Shown one piece after another: positions 24,401-35,711 of a stretch of 64,000 bases of DNA (the first letter of the stretch is position 1; each line of letters opens with the position of its first letter). Below the pieces are notes generated by a model that did no database searches, was not told where the DNA came from, and saw nothing but the letters and a program-made list of their open reading frames with translations. Location of the stretch: positions 434,001 through 498,000 of the forward strand of contig CM074705.1 of assembly GCA_037367355.1 (NCBI GenBank). Direction: 5' to 3'. A program made the translations under genes and the position numbers. Origin of the DNA: Neoscytalidium dimidiatum. Its lineage: Eukaryota; Ascomycota; Dothideomycetes; Botryosphaeriales; Botryosphaeriaceae.

Positions 24401-26789
24401 GCGCTACGTTAGATCTGGGGTTTGCGGACGTGAGAGGAAGCGTGCAGCGTCGCGCTGGGCGGGCGGCGCGCGCTGATTGACTGTAGCCCCATGGCGCTGG
24501 CGACACGCTTCAGAGCTGTCGTGTCATTGCCGGGCCGGGGGGCGGCGGAGAGGAACGCGTTGAGCGAGCGCTCTGGCACCGGCTCTGGCTCTGGCACTCG
24601 CACTGGCACTGGCACTGGCAGGGCAGGGCAGGGCAGGGCAGAGCAGGCACTGGCCGCGATGGGATGGTCTGTGGGCGCCGGCCGCAGCCTGCTGCTGGAC
24701 CGTGAGCGGCGGCGGAGATGAGGTGCACGCCGCCCCTATGCGCGCTGGATGCGTTGTGCAAGCAGACGCCCGGCAGCCCGCAAACCGCAGGCCGTCGCGC
24801 CCGGAGATGGTGTCGCTGATGCGCGCGCTGCCGGCTGCTGGCTGCTGGCGGGCGCTGCGCGGTGGCACGCTGGGACGCGTCGCTGCACTGGCTCGTCTGG
24901 CGTGCGCCGCCCGAAGCAGACGGATGCCAGCCGCGGGCCCACAGGCTGGCGAAAAGCAATGGGGCGTTTTGTGCATCGCTGGCAGCGTGCGGGGATTGGC
25001 TGTCGGGCGATGCTGGTGGAGAGCAAGGAACAGCCGCGTCTTTGCAGTTTAGCTTGCACCGAGCGCAAAGGCGAGCCCCATACACGAGTGCAAGTAAGCT
25101 CGCCGTACCGATCTCTAACCTTGGCCCTCCGCCAGGCGACGCGAGCGCCCTCAGCCTCTCCTCCTCCTCCACCTCACCTCTCCTTTCCCTTCCCCCCTCC
25201 GCCGTCATTCATCCGTCGGCTCTTCAGCGGCCAAAGTCTTAGTGAACGGGGTACGTACGTGCACAATTCTCTTCCCTGCTTGCACATCGCCCTCCCATAA
25301 GACCTCACCGGCTCGGCTCCTACTGGGCCTCTGCGCAGCCGGCCCTCCAACTGCCTCGCTCCCCTACTCTACCGCCCTCGCCGTGCCTCTCTCCTCACTC
25401 CATCATCACCTCACCCGATCCGTCTGCACACAAGCTCGCCGTCGCTGCCTCCATCATCGACTCGCAGCCCTAACCGCCGTGAGTGCAGAGCCGGACATCC
25501 TCAATCGTCACGATTGAAGCCAGCACCCGCCCTCTTCACTGGACCTCCGTCGGCTGTGCATACTCTCGACTGTGTGTGCATTGGTGAGTCCTGTCTGCTG
25601 CAATTCCCTTCCCTCCTTTGCCCTGCCCGCCCCGGACCCCCACCTGCGAAGGACCCTACCGCCCGCTGCCGGAGTCGACCACCACCGCTGCTACTGCTGC
25701 GCCCTCACGAGACGTCGACGGCTGGACGCTACCCCGCCTCAATGCCCGCCGTACCCACACGCCTAAGACGGATTGAGACAGCCCGTGGAGTGGGAGGACT
25801 GCACGTGGAGAGGATGTGCAAATCTGCAAAGAGTCGGTCCCGGCTCGCCTGAACGATAGCGGCCGGTCGGATATCGGATGTGGAGCTGGTTCAGCGTCAA
25901 AGGGTCATATTAGATGAACACCTGGAATCCACCCAAGGCTGGGCGTCGTTTGTGTCTCAGCATTGGCACAGGTTTTGTCTGTTCGTCCGAAGGCCGCGAC
26001 CCCTGCCGGAGCGTTCAGGAATCTCACGACCCTGTGTTCAAGAATTTCTTGACAGCGCCGTGGCGGCCTCTTATCTGTTTCCCTGGCTTGACTCGTCTTG
26101 GGAGTGGTCTCGTTTGTCTCGGTCATTCCTGCGTAACCCTTGGTCCAAGAACCAGGTGCAGCTGGATTGCACTGCCCTGAAGTGCTAAGCTTTCCCACGC
26201 TGAGGATCGCCCGCGGAGGAACGGCTGCTTCAACCACCGCGCCTGCTACACGCGTCATCCATCCACATTATGCACACTCGCTGGCACACGAGCGAGACCC
26301 CTGCTGACAGTTTCATTTGCCAGAACCTCGTCGTACCCTCCTCCCGTGATCTGTCCTTTGCCTAGGCTTCAAGCCCAGCAAGGCAGGCTCTCGACCCTCC
26401 AGCATCGACTGCTACCCAGGTCGAAGCGTTGAACGGTGAGCTCCAGCGGAACCTCCCGCCAATTATTGGCGAAAAACCCCCGCCGCTGATTGGTGTTCCT
26501 CAACCTAGACTCGTGGGCTGTCCGACGGGAATTTTCCACATTCCCCAGACTCCTTGACGAGCGTGCCAGATCCCCACCCTTCGGCGGACTCGTTAATTCG
26601 TGCTCTGCCTCCTGAGAATACCCCTGTGGCGAGCTTGGCCCTTCCAAAGACAAAGATCGATCGCCTTCTCATTCCGACACTGGATGCCACTTGCAAGGGA
26701 CACGATCGTTGCTGGTCTTTTAACCATCGCGTCTTCATTTCTTCTAGTAACTACACTTCACTCCTTAAACTAATAATCTAATCCGCAAG
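21414..26789. other. 5.4-kb gene-free stretch upstream of the cyclin
   Basis: The GC-rich left part contains a minisatellite (24573-24646) and a GCC run near 24085-24103. From about 25.1 kb the + strand becomes pyrimidine-rich, like a fungal 5' leader. Many short open frames occur on both strands, none with a recognisable domain. It may be promoter and leader of the cyclin gene, or may hold an unrecognised non-coding transcript. Confidence 0.5.
24573..24646. repeat. imperfect minisatellite of TGGCAC/TGGCTC hexamers followed by GGGCA pentamers
   Basis: About eight copies of a TGGC(A/T)C-type hexamer run directly into about six GGGCA pentamers. Non-coding context. The array is read directly from the sequence. 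Confidence 0.8.
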
Positions 26790-26853
26790 GTATGAACAAT
26801 CTCGGCCTTACATAACCTGTCGCATCGCTAACCGATCGCCCCGCACGTTCCAG
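26790..26853 (+). other. predicted 5'-UTR intron of the cyclin gene
   Basis: GCAAG|GTATGA donor, a GCTAAC branch-point match at 26826-26832, and a TTCCAG acceptor 22 nt later: a textbook fungal 64-nt intron. It lies 267 nt before the cyclin ATG. The remaining 26854-27119 leader contains no ATG, which fits a spliced leader. This implies transcription starts upstream of 26790. Confidence 0.6.
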
Positions 26854-27119
26854 GCGTCATTTGAAGGAACCCCCCCTCCTATATCCGCTCTCAGGTCTCT
26901 TCACAGACCTCCGACCGGAAACCTGGACTCCTTCACCCGCCCTACACCAACTAATTTCATTCACTTTCACGCCTTCGCCAAGGCAGCCACTCTCTAATCA
27001 GTCTCTCCCCGGATAACACCCTCTCTACCGCGTCACCGCCAGTTTCGTGTGCACGGTCTTCAGTCTATCCAGGAGAACAGACGTCCACTCTTTGCACAAC
27101 ACCACAACCTCAGCTCAAC

Positions 27120-28388
27120 ATGGCCTACCAACAATCGTCTCACCGCTACGGCAACTGCGATAGCTACTTCGTCGAGGAAGATGACGGACTCTACGCTATG
27201 CGTGCCGAGGCAAGGGAACGTGCTCGGGCGGTTGCTAGGATGCAGCAGCGTGCGTTGGCGGATGAACTCTCGAGGATGACTGCGGAGGAGTACCAGGAAG
27301 ATATTCTGGACCACATGGAGCACATGGAGGTGAGGCGCCGTCACCCCGCCGCCGCTGGAGTTGCTGCTGACCTCACTTAGGCCGAGACGATGCCAGACGT
27401 CAACTCCATTGACATACAGACCGAGATCCAGTGGTTCATGAGGCCCTACCTCCTCGACTTCCTTGTGGAGGCTCATGCCGCCTTCCAGCTTCTTCCTGAG
27501 ACCTTGTTCCTCGCTGTCAATCTGCTCGACCGCTACTGCTCCCGCCGTGTCGTCTATAAGCGTCACTACCAGCTCGTCGGTTGCGCCGCTCTCCTGATCG
27601 CTGCCAAGTACGGTGACCGCAAGGAACGTGTGCCCACAGTCCGGGAGTTGAAGTCCATGTGCTGCTCGCTCTACGATGATGAGATGTTCACCCAAATGGA
27701 GTGGCACGTCCTTCAGACCCTCAACTGGGTCATTGGTCACCCCACCGTGGATTCGTTCCTGCAGATCGCCCTGTCCGAGGTCACCTATGATGCCGAAGTT
27801 GAACACATGGCCTGGTACATCAGTGAGATCGCTCTCTTCCACAAGGAGTTTGTATCGGTTCGCCCCTCTGTCCTCGCCCGTTCTGCTCTTGCTCTCGCCA
27901 GATGCGTGCTCAGCCGCTCGCAAGCTCGCCAATCCGAGTGGGCTGGCACATACGACCCTGTTGTTGTCCTCAACCTCTCCAACCATCTCTACCAACCTTC
28001 GCAGGTTCTTTCAAGGAAGTATGCGTCGATGCACTTGTCGGCCGTGTCTACTACTGTCGAGGAATTCCTTCAACGTCAAGCACAGATCGCCCGCCGCAAC
28101 ATCACGCCCCCTACGCCGCCGGCGCTTGAGAACCAGAAGCCAGATGCTGATAGCTACCTCACCCCATCGACACCGCAGAAGAGCCACTACGACGCTGTCA
28201 TGCAGCACGGTTGTCTCACGCCGCCGATCACGCCCGATAACGAGTTCGGCACCGGTAATTACGCCAAGAACGTGCTTCCAAGACTGTACCCAGTGACTCC
28301 GACGTCAGCGCCGCAGGAAGCTCCTCAGCAGCAGAACCAACCTCAGTACAGCTACCAGCAGTTCCTTCAACCGCGGTTAGCTCAGTAG
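27120..28388 (+). CDS. G1/S-type cyclin (Cln/Puc1-like)
   Basis: Regulatory subunit of the cell-cycle CDK at Start. Exons 27120-27329 and 27381-28388, one phase-0 intron (GTGAGG...TTAG); predicted 405 aa. The first cyclin box spans about residues 75-200, with the usual helices (MRPYLLDFLVEAH, FLAVNLLDRYCSRR, YQLVGCAALLIAAKYGD). The second box covers about 200-300. The C-terminal 100 residues are disordered and rich in S/T-P sites: ITPPTPP (T312), YLTPSTPQ, CLTPPITPD (T350), PVTPTSAP. These look like CDK sites and Cdc4-type phosphodegrons, as expected for an unstable G1 cyclin. The tail ends in a Q-rich stretch. The start ATG has a good context (CAACATGG). The family (G1 rather than B type) is inferred from the box sequence and TP-rich tail. 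Confidence 0.9.
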
Positions 28389-31300
28389 ACTGACTGATGG
28401 TTTTGGCAGGATCGATGAAGGACGTGTGGCAACATAGATCCATTTCCGTCCGGACCTGTCGCATCTCCTCCTTTCTTGTACCAAAGACCTATGTATGAGC
28501 GTCATAGCGTTGCCTTTTCCTCCAGCTCTTTTTTTAAACTATTGCATTGCAAGCGTCATCTGCCTTCTTCGTTCTATTAGTTTGATTTTGAACTTCAGCA
28601 TTTCCTTTGTTCATAGGACTACAATGACGGGTCAACCAACGGGGATGCAGGGTGGTGGAAGTAGTAAAAGCATAGGAGATGATAGTTTTGGGGATGGATA
28701 TGGTCGGCGGTTTCCTAGACTCAGTCCACCCCTTTTGGATCAGAAATTCAAAAGGGTTGGGTTTAATCTCGGGATCCTTGCCGGCATTGTGTGTGAGATG
28801 AGACCTTTTTTTCAGTGGAGGACTGAAATTGCGATTTTGTGGGCGAGTCCAGACTATATGCGCACACAAAAACTCCTCCCCATTTCGGTGGGCGTAGAGA
28901 TACCCTTCTTGTTTTACATCCTTTTTATCCACTTTTCTCGAAGTTTTTTTTTTTCAATTTTTTTTTGTGCGATGGGAAAGTCGGTCATTGCTGCACGCAT
29001 AAAAAGCAGAGAGATACTTGAGTTGTGTGTGCTGTTTTGTTCGCAGTTAGCTGCTGGGAGGTTTAGGGGGAAGCTCACGCATCAGATTGGCAAGCAGAGC
29101 TTGAGGTCCGAGACTGAGCATCACTGTTTTTCTCTCATCTTTCGCCGGCTGGCTGAAACAGAAACTACAAAAAACGCAGAAAACCCCTAGAAAAATATAA
29201 TGCTATCATTTTCGCTCCACCGTGTTTCTTCTCTTCATGGACATTAGAGATAGAACGATGTTCAGCTGCTGGCAAGGGGCGCTCCTTTGTTCCATACAAC
29301 AGCTCTCCCTAGTCCACAAGAGAGAGTTGATATCACTTCTCCCTATCTCTCCCGTTGCTCAGACCATCTGTTGGGCAGCCTTATTTTTTTTTCCTTTGCG
29401 GTGAGCGCTTTTCTGCAAGAAGGGTTTTTGCTTTTCCATCGCACGCCTTCTCCCTGTTCGTCCCTTGCAGTATCGGACATGGGTTCACTCTTTTTTTTTT
29501 TCCTTTGTGTTCCCATATTCTCCATAGATACAATCATTCCTAAACGCATCTCGCCTACCTGCTGCTGGCTTGCAGGCCTGTCATCAACGGCACCGCATAC
29601 ACGCGTTTCGTTTCGGGTCAGCGGCATTGCGGCTGGCGGAGAGGATGTGGCAAGGTTGTGCGCGCTTAAAACCTGCAGGCGAAGTTTCAGGGGAGGCGCT
29701 TTGCTTTACAAGCCCGGGAGGCGAGCAGGCATAAAGACGGGAGTGGACAGAGGGGGAGAGAGAGAGGCAAAAGAGTCGCTGCTTCGTGTTTGATCGTCGT
29801 TATCACACCAAGCGCCCGTGTTTCGGAAGTCTCGGTATTTTTTACACGTACGTATATGCATGTGGGGAAGATTGGGATGGCCATCCGTCCCTTTTGCCAC
29901 TTTGCTACGGAATTCTTTTTTTTTTTTTGGCTTAAGTGGACGTGGTGGAACGCCTGCCTAAAGATAGCACAGCGGCGAATCGAATCTTAGATATGGGATT
30001 CTGGATAGATTACCATTTTCCCTGTTTTTTTGCGTGAGAGCACGTGGGTGATGCTTTTCACTCATCAAACACTTTGGATACGGGGGAGATTGAGAGTTAT
30101 GCGGAGGAATGTACGTGCGCGGAACAATTACCTATGGGCGGATGTACACGTATGGAGATGTGCGGAATGGGGCGTCAATGGACTGAGGAGACAAGGGGAC
30201 TTAAGGCTGGGATCCGCTGGCTATGGGTGAGGGTGCGGGCTTCAGCTGTCAAGCAGGGATCATGACTGCTGCCACGGAGTGTCGGGGCGTGGCTCTTTAT
30301 TTTTTTTCTCTTAGGGCTTGGATCGACGCGGTACATGGGGGCCATATGCATGCGTAAATGGAGAACAAACGCGTCTACGCGTGACGCGCTTGCTTTAGGG
30401 ATTTGGGCTTGCTGAGTGAGGATGTTTGAGAGGGGTCGAGGCTTATCTGCAGCTACCGAAACTTGTTTCGTGGGATTTAATGGAGGGGTGGATGGGATTG
30501 TTTGAGAAGGCTCCGGCCGGTCGCGGAGGAGAGATGCCAGAGGCGGATTGAGGGCGTTTACCCTGCTGACGAGTGTGCGTTGGCCGTGGTAAGAGGCGCG
30601 AGGGGGTCGTACGGCGCGGGCGGGAAACGGCAGGGTCGAGCTGCGCGCCAGGGGACGCGTTAGCTGGGCTGGCTGGGATTCGTGGTTCACTCGGTGTTCG
30701 GACAGCGGGAGCGTTGGTTGGGCATGTGTGCGGGCTGTGGTTGGATAGGTCGCACCAGTGGAGAGAGTCAGCGTGCGGCGCAGGGCTGGCTTTGGGTTTA
30801 ACTCCCCCCGGCTTGCTTGTCTATCTGTGCTTCCTGCGGGCTTATTTTATCATGCTTTTCCGTTCTCGCTCACTGTGCCTCTCTTCTGCGTCGGGAAAAA
30901 GCTCAGCCTTGCTGCTGCCTACGCGGCCCTGGCCAAGGCATCCCGGCTCTGCTGTGCCACAGCGCGCGTAGGCAAGAGTGGTGCTTGTGTAGCAGCAGCA
31001 CGCCTTAAGCTTTATCTCCCGTCAAAACTTACCTGCTCGCCAGCCAGTCATCTGGATATGTACTCGCTCATCCGCTCTGCCTAAGAGCTTGCCTTACTCT
31101 TCCCGTCCGCTATCCGCGAGACATCCGTTATTAGGGGCGTCACTATTCGCAGGCATCATCACTGCTCTCGTAACCACCAAGCTCTTTCTTATCTCTCCCG
31201 CATATCCGCCACACGTGCCCGCTAGAGCGCCACGACCATCTACGCCCGTCGAGCCACTTCGTCTGCCCACCGGAGATTTTGAAGTACTCCATCCCATACT

Positions 31301-31713
31301 ATCAAAACTTCTTATTCCAGAGATGCCCAGGGTAAGCTTTTTCTCATCAGCGTTTCCCTCCAATCAACCGTCTCTCTACTTCCAGCTGCCCAAACCTCCC
31401 CTTTTCGTCCCGTCCTTGGCCACAACGTATCCGGCCCGCCCAGCCGCGCGCCATATGTACAACCTCGTGGCGCCTCCGCCCGCCAGCCAGCCACAACGCC
31501 CCAGATAATCATCCTTCGACCATTGCCATTCCTCCTTGCATCCCACATCCTCGACACCTACCTCTTTTTCTCTCGCCCACCTCTTGCCCTTCGTGGCCTA
31601 GCCCTCCGCCGGGGCGGTCGCTTACGTCTCCCGCCGATCTCGAGATCAGCAAAATACCATGCGCGCCTGGTAGACTGACGTGCGCGCTCTACTCTTTTCC
31701 TCCTTGCCCCTGC
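28389..31713. other. 3.3-kb region after the cyclin, T-tract-rich
   Basis: Contains the cyclin 3' region and the leader of the next small gene. At least six T-runs of 8-14 nt occur on the + strand between about 28940 and 30310. An intron-like segment (GTAAGC...TTCCAG, 31332-31385) lies in the C/T-rich part, perhaps in a 5'-UTR. Open frames here lack ATG starts or domains, so no gene is called. Confidence 0.5.
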
Positions 31714-32040
31714 ATGCAGCAGCACTTCAAGGTCGGCCATCCGCCGCCGTACAGCGACGTCGTGGCTTCCGGCCCGAACGAAGGCGAGCCCCGGCATTCG
31801 GATCAGCTCGGAGATGAGGCGCCGCTCCCGCCGTACAGGGATGTCGAAGAGGAGGCCGGAGGGGAAGGTGAGGACGCGGGCTACGTGATGCATCCGGAGG
31901 ACCTTGAGCGGGGGCCGGAGAGGCGGGGGCGGTGGGTGCCGCTCAGGAGGTGGTTGGTGAGCAGCTGCGATGCCTCGTTGGCCCGGTTCTTCGTCGGGCT
32001 TGCGGTGGTGGGCGTGGTGCTGTGGTGTTGGCTGAGATGA
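31714..32040 (+). CDS. small tail-anchored-type membrane protein with two PPxY-type motifs
   Basis: 108 aa, not a family I recognise. It begins MQQHFKVGH and carries PPPYSDV near residue 12 and PPYRDV near residue 44, spaced by acidic Gly/Glu-rich sequence. A basic cluster (RRGRWVPLRRW) follows, then one hydrophobic helix (FFVGLAVVGVVLWCWL) right at the C-terminus. This layout suggests a tail-anchored protein with a cytosolic head; PPxY motifs bind WW domains such as those of Rsp5/NEDD4 ubiquitin ligases (inference). Third codon positions are strongly G/C, supporting coding. The start overlaps a TGCATGCAG acceptor-like site, so an upstream exon is possible. Confidence 0.6.
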   Translation: MQQHFKVGHPPPYSDVVASGPNEGEPRHSDQLGDEAPLPPYRDVEEEAGGEGEDAGYVMHPEDLERGPERRGRWVPLRRWLVSSCDASLARFFVGLAVVGVVLWCWLR

Positions 32041-35000
32041 ACGAGTGGAGATGGCAGGTCCTGCGCGAAGGCCGATATCTTCTTGTTGCTTTCTCTCCAA
32101 GTGTTCGGCGGATGTTGGCGTTTATGGGTTCAAATTGCTCTATTGGGCACATCTGTTGCCAGTCCTTAGATTTGTGTCCATGAACCATTCTCTTGGACTG
32201 CGGTTATGCATAAGTTATACGTGTTTGAGACTTGAGAGATAGGAGACATGATGTCACCTCTTTGAGAGACAGCCTTTGGCGAATCTCTTCATCGTATTCA
32301 GTCATTGTGGACACGGCATTGATAATTTTGTGTGGTACTTTGAGAAAAAAAAAAGGTAAGGAGGGAAAGAAGAGTGTATAGCTTCACAGGGCGAGATTTC
32401 ATCAGCACTGTGAGTCTAATTACCACTGGCAGAACTACTTTCAGCTTGTCTCATATGCACCAAGGTTTTATACGTATGCCAAATTGTGACCTTTATGCTT
32501 GTTGATATAAGAATGAGCGATCCACGATTTAGACACAGAGTGAAGTCCGATTTGTGGTTTCCGTCTGCGAATGGCCGATGTTGAAAAATAAAGAATACTA
32601 TTACATAGCATCAGAAGGCGGTCCTTCCCAGTTCTTGGAGGACCGGCCATTCTTGGAACAGTTTAAGCAAGATAATAGAGGTGACTTATTTACATTTCAT
32701 GAACCCGCATCTGAAATCTGATAAAAGGCTCAGGTCACACTCTTACCGCACTTCACTGAATATCTGTCATCAATAGACGTTCTAGAATTGCTTTTTTTTT
32801 TTATAACAAATTCTTATTCAGTTTTCAACAGACCTGACCCAAATTATTAACCACCATTGTTTGCTATCACAAAATCTCCGCGTAGGCACTGAAATCCTTA
32901 ATGAGACGTGGTCCATAATTCAGGGACTAACCCCAACGAAATATTGAAAGATATCCAGAGCTGCGAATTGACGCCTAGGAGTACCGCCTAGCACGGGAAG
33001 GGTACATATAGAAAGATAAGCGGCGAAAAGCTTTGTGACGCTCTGCAAACACAGTAAAAGGCTACATAGGTTCATACAGTACTCTCTCGGTCGCTAGCTG
33101 TCTCTATAATTTATAGCATAGGTCTGGCAGTTCTTCTTCAAAGCGGCGATAACAGTTAGGCTACTAGCTTTTGTCGCATACTTCTTAATGGATTGTTTAA
33201 AGACTTTTATGGAAAGATTCTTCAACTGAACAGATCAAGTTTGGGTTGAGAACCGGTTTCAGTCGACGGCATTTGAATGAAGCACCAAGAGTGCACACCA
33301 CAGTATGAGCTTGTTGCTGAATCTTTCATCAGTGTTAGTTCTCATTCCTGCAGGGCTTCTGAGCTTATCGTTAGGAGTGCAGGCTTACGATGTGACTTGA
33401 GAGGAGAAATTCTAGAAACGATTTAGAATGGACATATTTCAAGTTTGTATAAATATTTTGGTACAACAAGTTTCTGTAGAAAAAATCTCGTCATCTTTGC
33501 TTGTCGTCAGCGTAGGATAACAGTGCCGGGAAGATTCAAAGCTTTCATCATCCTGAACACAGGTCTCCAAATCGCTCTCCTATACCTGTACGGAAAAGGG
33601 GGGGAATTTCAGCGCGATACCTGTGCCATTGAGCGGTGTACAGTCTGGGAAATCCTACCCCAATGTGTTTCATTGCCAACATGATGTGGAGCTTTTGGCG
33701 TTTAATGAGCTGTGACGACAGACATCAAGGCAGTCAATGCTGCTTCCTGGTGAAACGGTTGATTTTCCAAGCTCTTCGGCCACACAAACACGCAAACCTG
33801 CTGCGCCTCTACGGCGGTGCCGCACTGTGCTGCATTTGACCAGTAACATGCGCCTGTATCCCCACCTTTGCAAAACCCTCGGTGCCCGCTGGTAATTCTA
33901 GCCGCCACCTAGCATGAGTTTCACGATCTCTTATCTTTGATAGCACTGCAACGGCCCTTGCACTGGGCGTATCGGTGGCCGCTTTCACGCTCGTGCGTTT
34001 TTACATGCGACGCAACCACCGAGTTTATCGCGCAACGGTGCTGTAGCTAGCCAGAGGCAGGTCTCGATGTTTGCTGCAAAGCAAGTCCAAGGTATTGCAA
34101 TGGTCGACAAAGGTGCATATCGAATCGAAGCGGACGTTTACGTGTGAGAGGTTTTACTGTCTAAACATGTGTGTCTGATGACTGCTTCAGCCGTCCACAG
34201 GCTTGCCTGGTCATTGGATTACCTCCGGAAGCGACCATGTACTAGAATGAGGAATCTATTGAGAAGGCATTGAGCAAGCAATACTAGCCGACTGTGTGAG
34301 TTGAAGGAGAACGGTGGGTCGTTGAGCAGGAGGTGGGGTTGGCGCAGCGGGAGTGTGCAAAGGAAAGGTTCAGCCGATCACCGAGTATGGAAAGCTATGG
34401 TTCATTGTAGAATGAGTGTTAATAGATGAAAAGAGACAAGCTTGCCCTCTTAACGACCCCTTTGCGTTCCACACAGGACATGGGGTGCGTCATGGTAGCG
34501 AGGATGCGGCATACCAAGGGACGTTAGTTAGCCCCTCGCGCGGAAGCGGGATGCGCAGCAAACGGGTACGCAGGCAGTCTGAAAAAAAAAACTGTATCTG
34601 ACGATGCGGCACATAGTCATCGGCGTCGTAGCTGTGTTGGCTTAGGACCAAAAAGAAGAACATGAGCAGTTATTTGCTGTTTCCCCCTGTTGCGTCATTG
34701 GGCGAGCCGGGAAGAGATTGGCTGAGCTATTTGAAACGGCCGATTTTTTGGTGTGCTGGCGCCGGCGTTAAGTGGCACAGCCTCAAAAAGTCGCAGATGC
34801 TGGCCAGGAAACACCAATCCATGCTTCTGGCGTTGATCGTGCTGCTGTATTTATCTCCCTTCCCGCTGTCCCCACACCTTTGCACCCCACATCTTGCACC
34901 ACCACCTCGTGTTTTGCGCGAATTTCTCGGCATACGTCGTCCAATCCTTTCCCTGCACAGAATCTCGGGCTCAATAGTCTCGACTGAGCCTATTTCAGGC

Positions 35001-35399
35001 CGGTCGCTGCGCCCTCCGCGGGTTCCGCCGTGAAGTGAAGATCGCTCCCGAGCTGAAGCCTTTCGGGGTGCCCCGATAAAGATCTGTGTTTTGGGACGAC
35101 CGAAGCATCCGAGAGCTTGCGCAAGCACTTCCTCGCCTTGCCCTGGCCCTCTGCTGCCTCATTGGAACCCGCCAAATCTTCTTCTGAATCGCAAGCGCGG
35201 GAAGCCTTATTGCGTTTGCGTCTGTCTCTCCGCGCCCTCTCAGCCGGCGGTCTGCGGTGTGCGGCACCTGCTGACAAGCGCATGCAGCAGCTGAAGCAGC
35301 CCCTGCCCGGACACTACAAGAACACCTCCACACCCACCCCGGATTCTCCCATCGCCAAGCTTTTTCAATTCGGACCTCCCCTACCGAGATCTCCCAAAA
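32041..35399. other. 3.4-kb AT-richer gene-free stretch
   Basis: From about 32.2 to 34.6 kb composition is clearly AT-richer than the flanks, with short A/T runs (32345, 32790) and no coding pattern. A degraded repeat is possible but no element is recognisable. The last 700 bp become C/T-rich and probably form the leader of the next small gene. Confidence 0.5.
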
Positions 35400-35711
35400 A
35401 TGACGTCGAACGCGAAATACTTCCCTCTCCTCTCCCCGATCTCCTCCCCTCGCACCCGCTCCCCGGCTTTCCGCTCGCCCAACCGTGCCAACACCGACGT
35501 CGAGCTCGAGCCTTTCGGCGGCGGCGAGGAGCGTCCGGCCGTGCCGCTCCGCCGCAGCGGCTCGATCCACCGCTTCTGCCGCGTGTTCGCCCTCGTTGCT
35601 GCCTGGGGTAGCATGCTGGTTCTGGCCGTCGCCCTGATCCTGTACGTGTCGTACAACGTCATGACGGTGCTGAGGGGCGACAAACCGAGGACTCAAGATA
35701 CCGGCACTTGA
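35400..35711 (+). CDS. small single-span membrane protein, unknown family
   Basis: 103 aa. The N-terminus is Ser/Pro/Arg-rich (MTSNAKYFPLLSPISSPRTRS), followed by VELEPFGGGEE, a basic patch (PLRRSGSIHRFCR) and one strong hydrophobic helix (VFALVAAWGSMLVLAVALILYVSY, about residues 61-85), ending in a short polar tail. ATG context is favourable (AAAAATGAC) and third positions are G/C-rich. A second ATG at 35282 opens a different frame that overlaps this start and ends at 35611; it reads like a Pro-rich upstream frame rather than a protein. Function unknown. Confidence 0.6.
   Translation: MTSNAKYFPLLSPISSPRTRSPAFRSPNRANTDVELEPFGGGEERPAVPLRRSGSIHRFCRVFALVAAWGSMLVLAVALILYVSYNVMTVLRGDKPRTQDTGT

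Noticed and set aside
28495..29190. 231-codon + frame after the cyclin
   Set aside because: T-rich, hydrophobic low-complexity translation in the cyclin 3' region, with poor codon bias and no domain.
31089..31508. 139-codon + frame with a hydrophobic segment and an intron-like 54-nt stretch
   Set aside because: It has no ATG until almost its end (it opens with TTG). No convincing upstream exon was found; it may be 5'-UTR.
34662..35033. 123-codon + frame with one hydrophobic segment
   Set aside because: Unbiased codons; it lies in the probable promoter/leader of the 35.4-kb gene.
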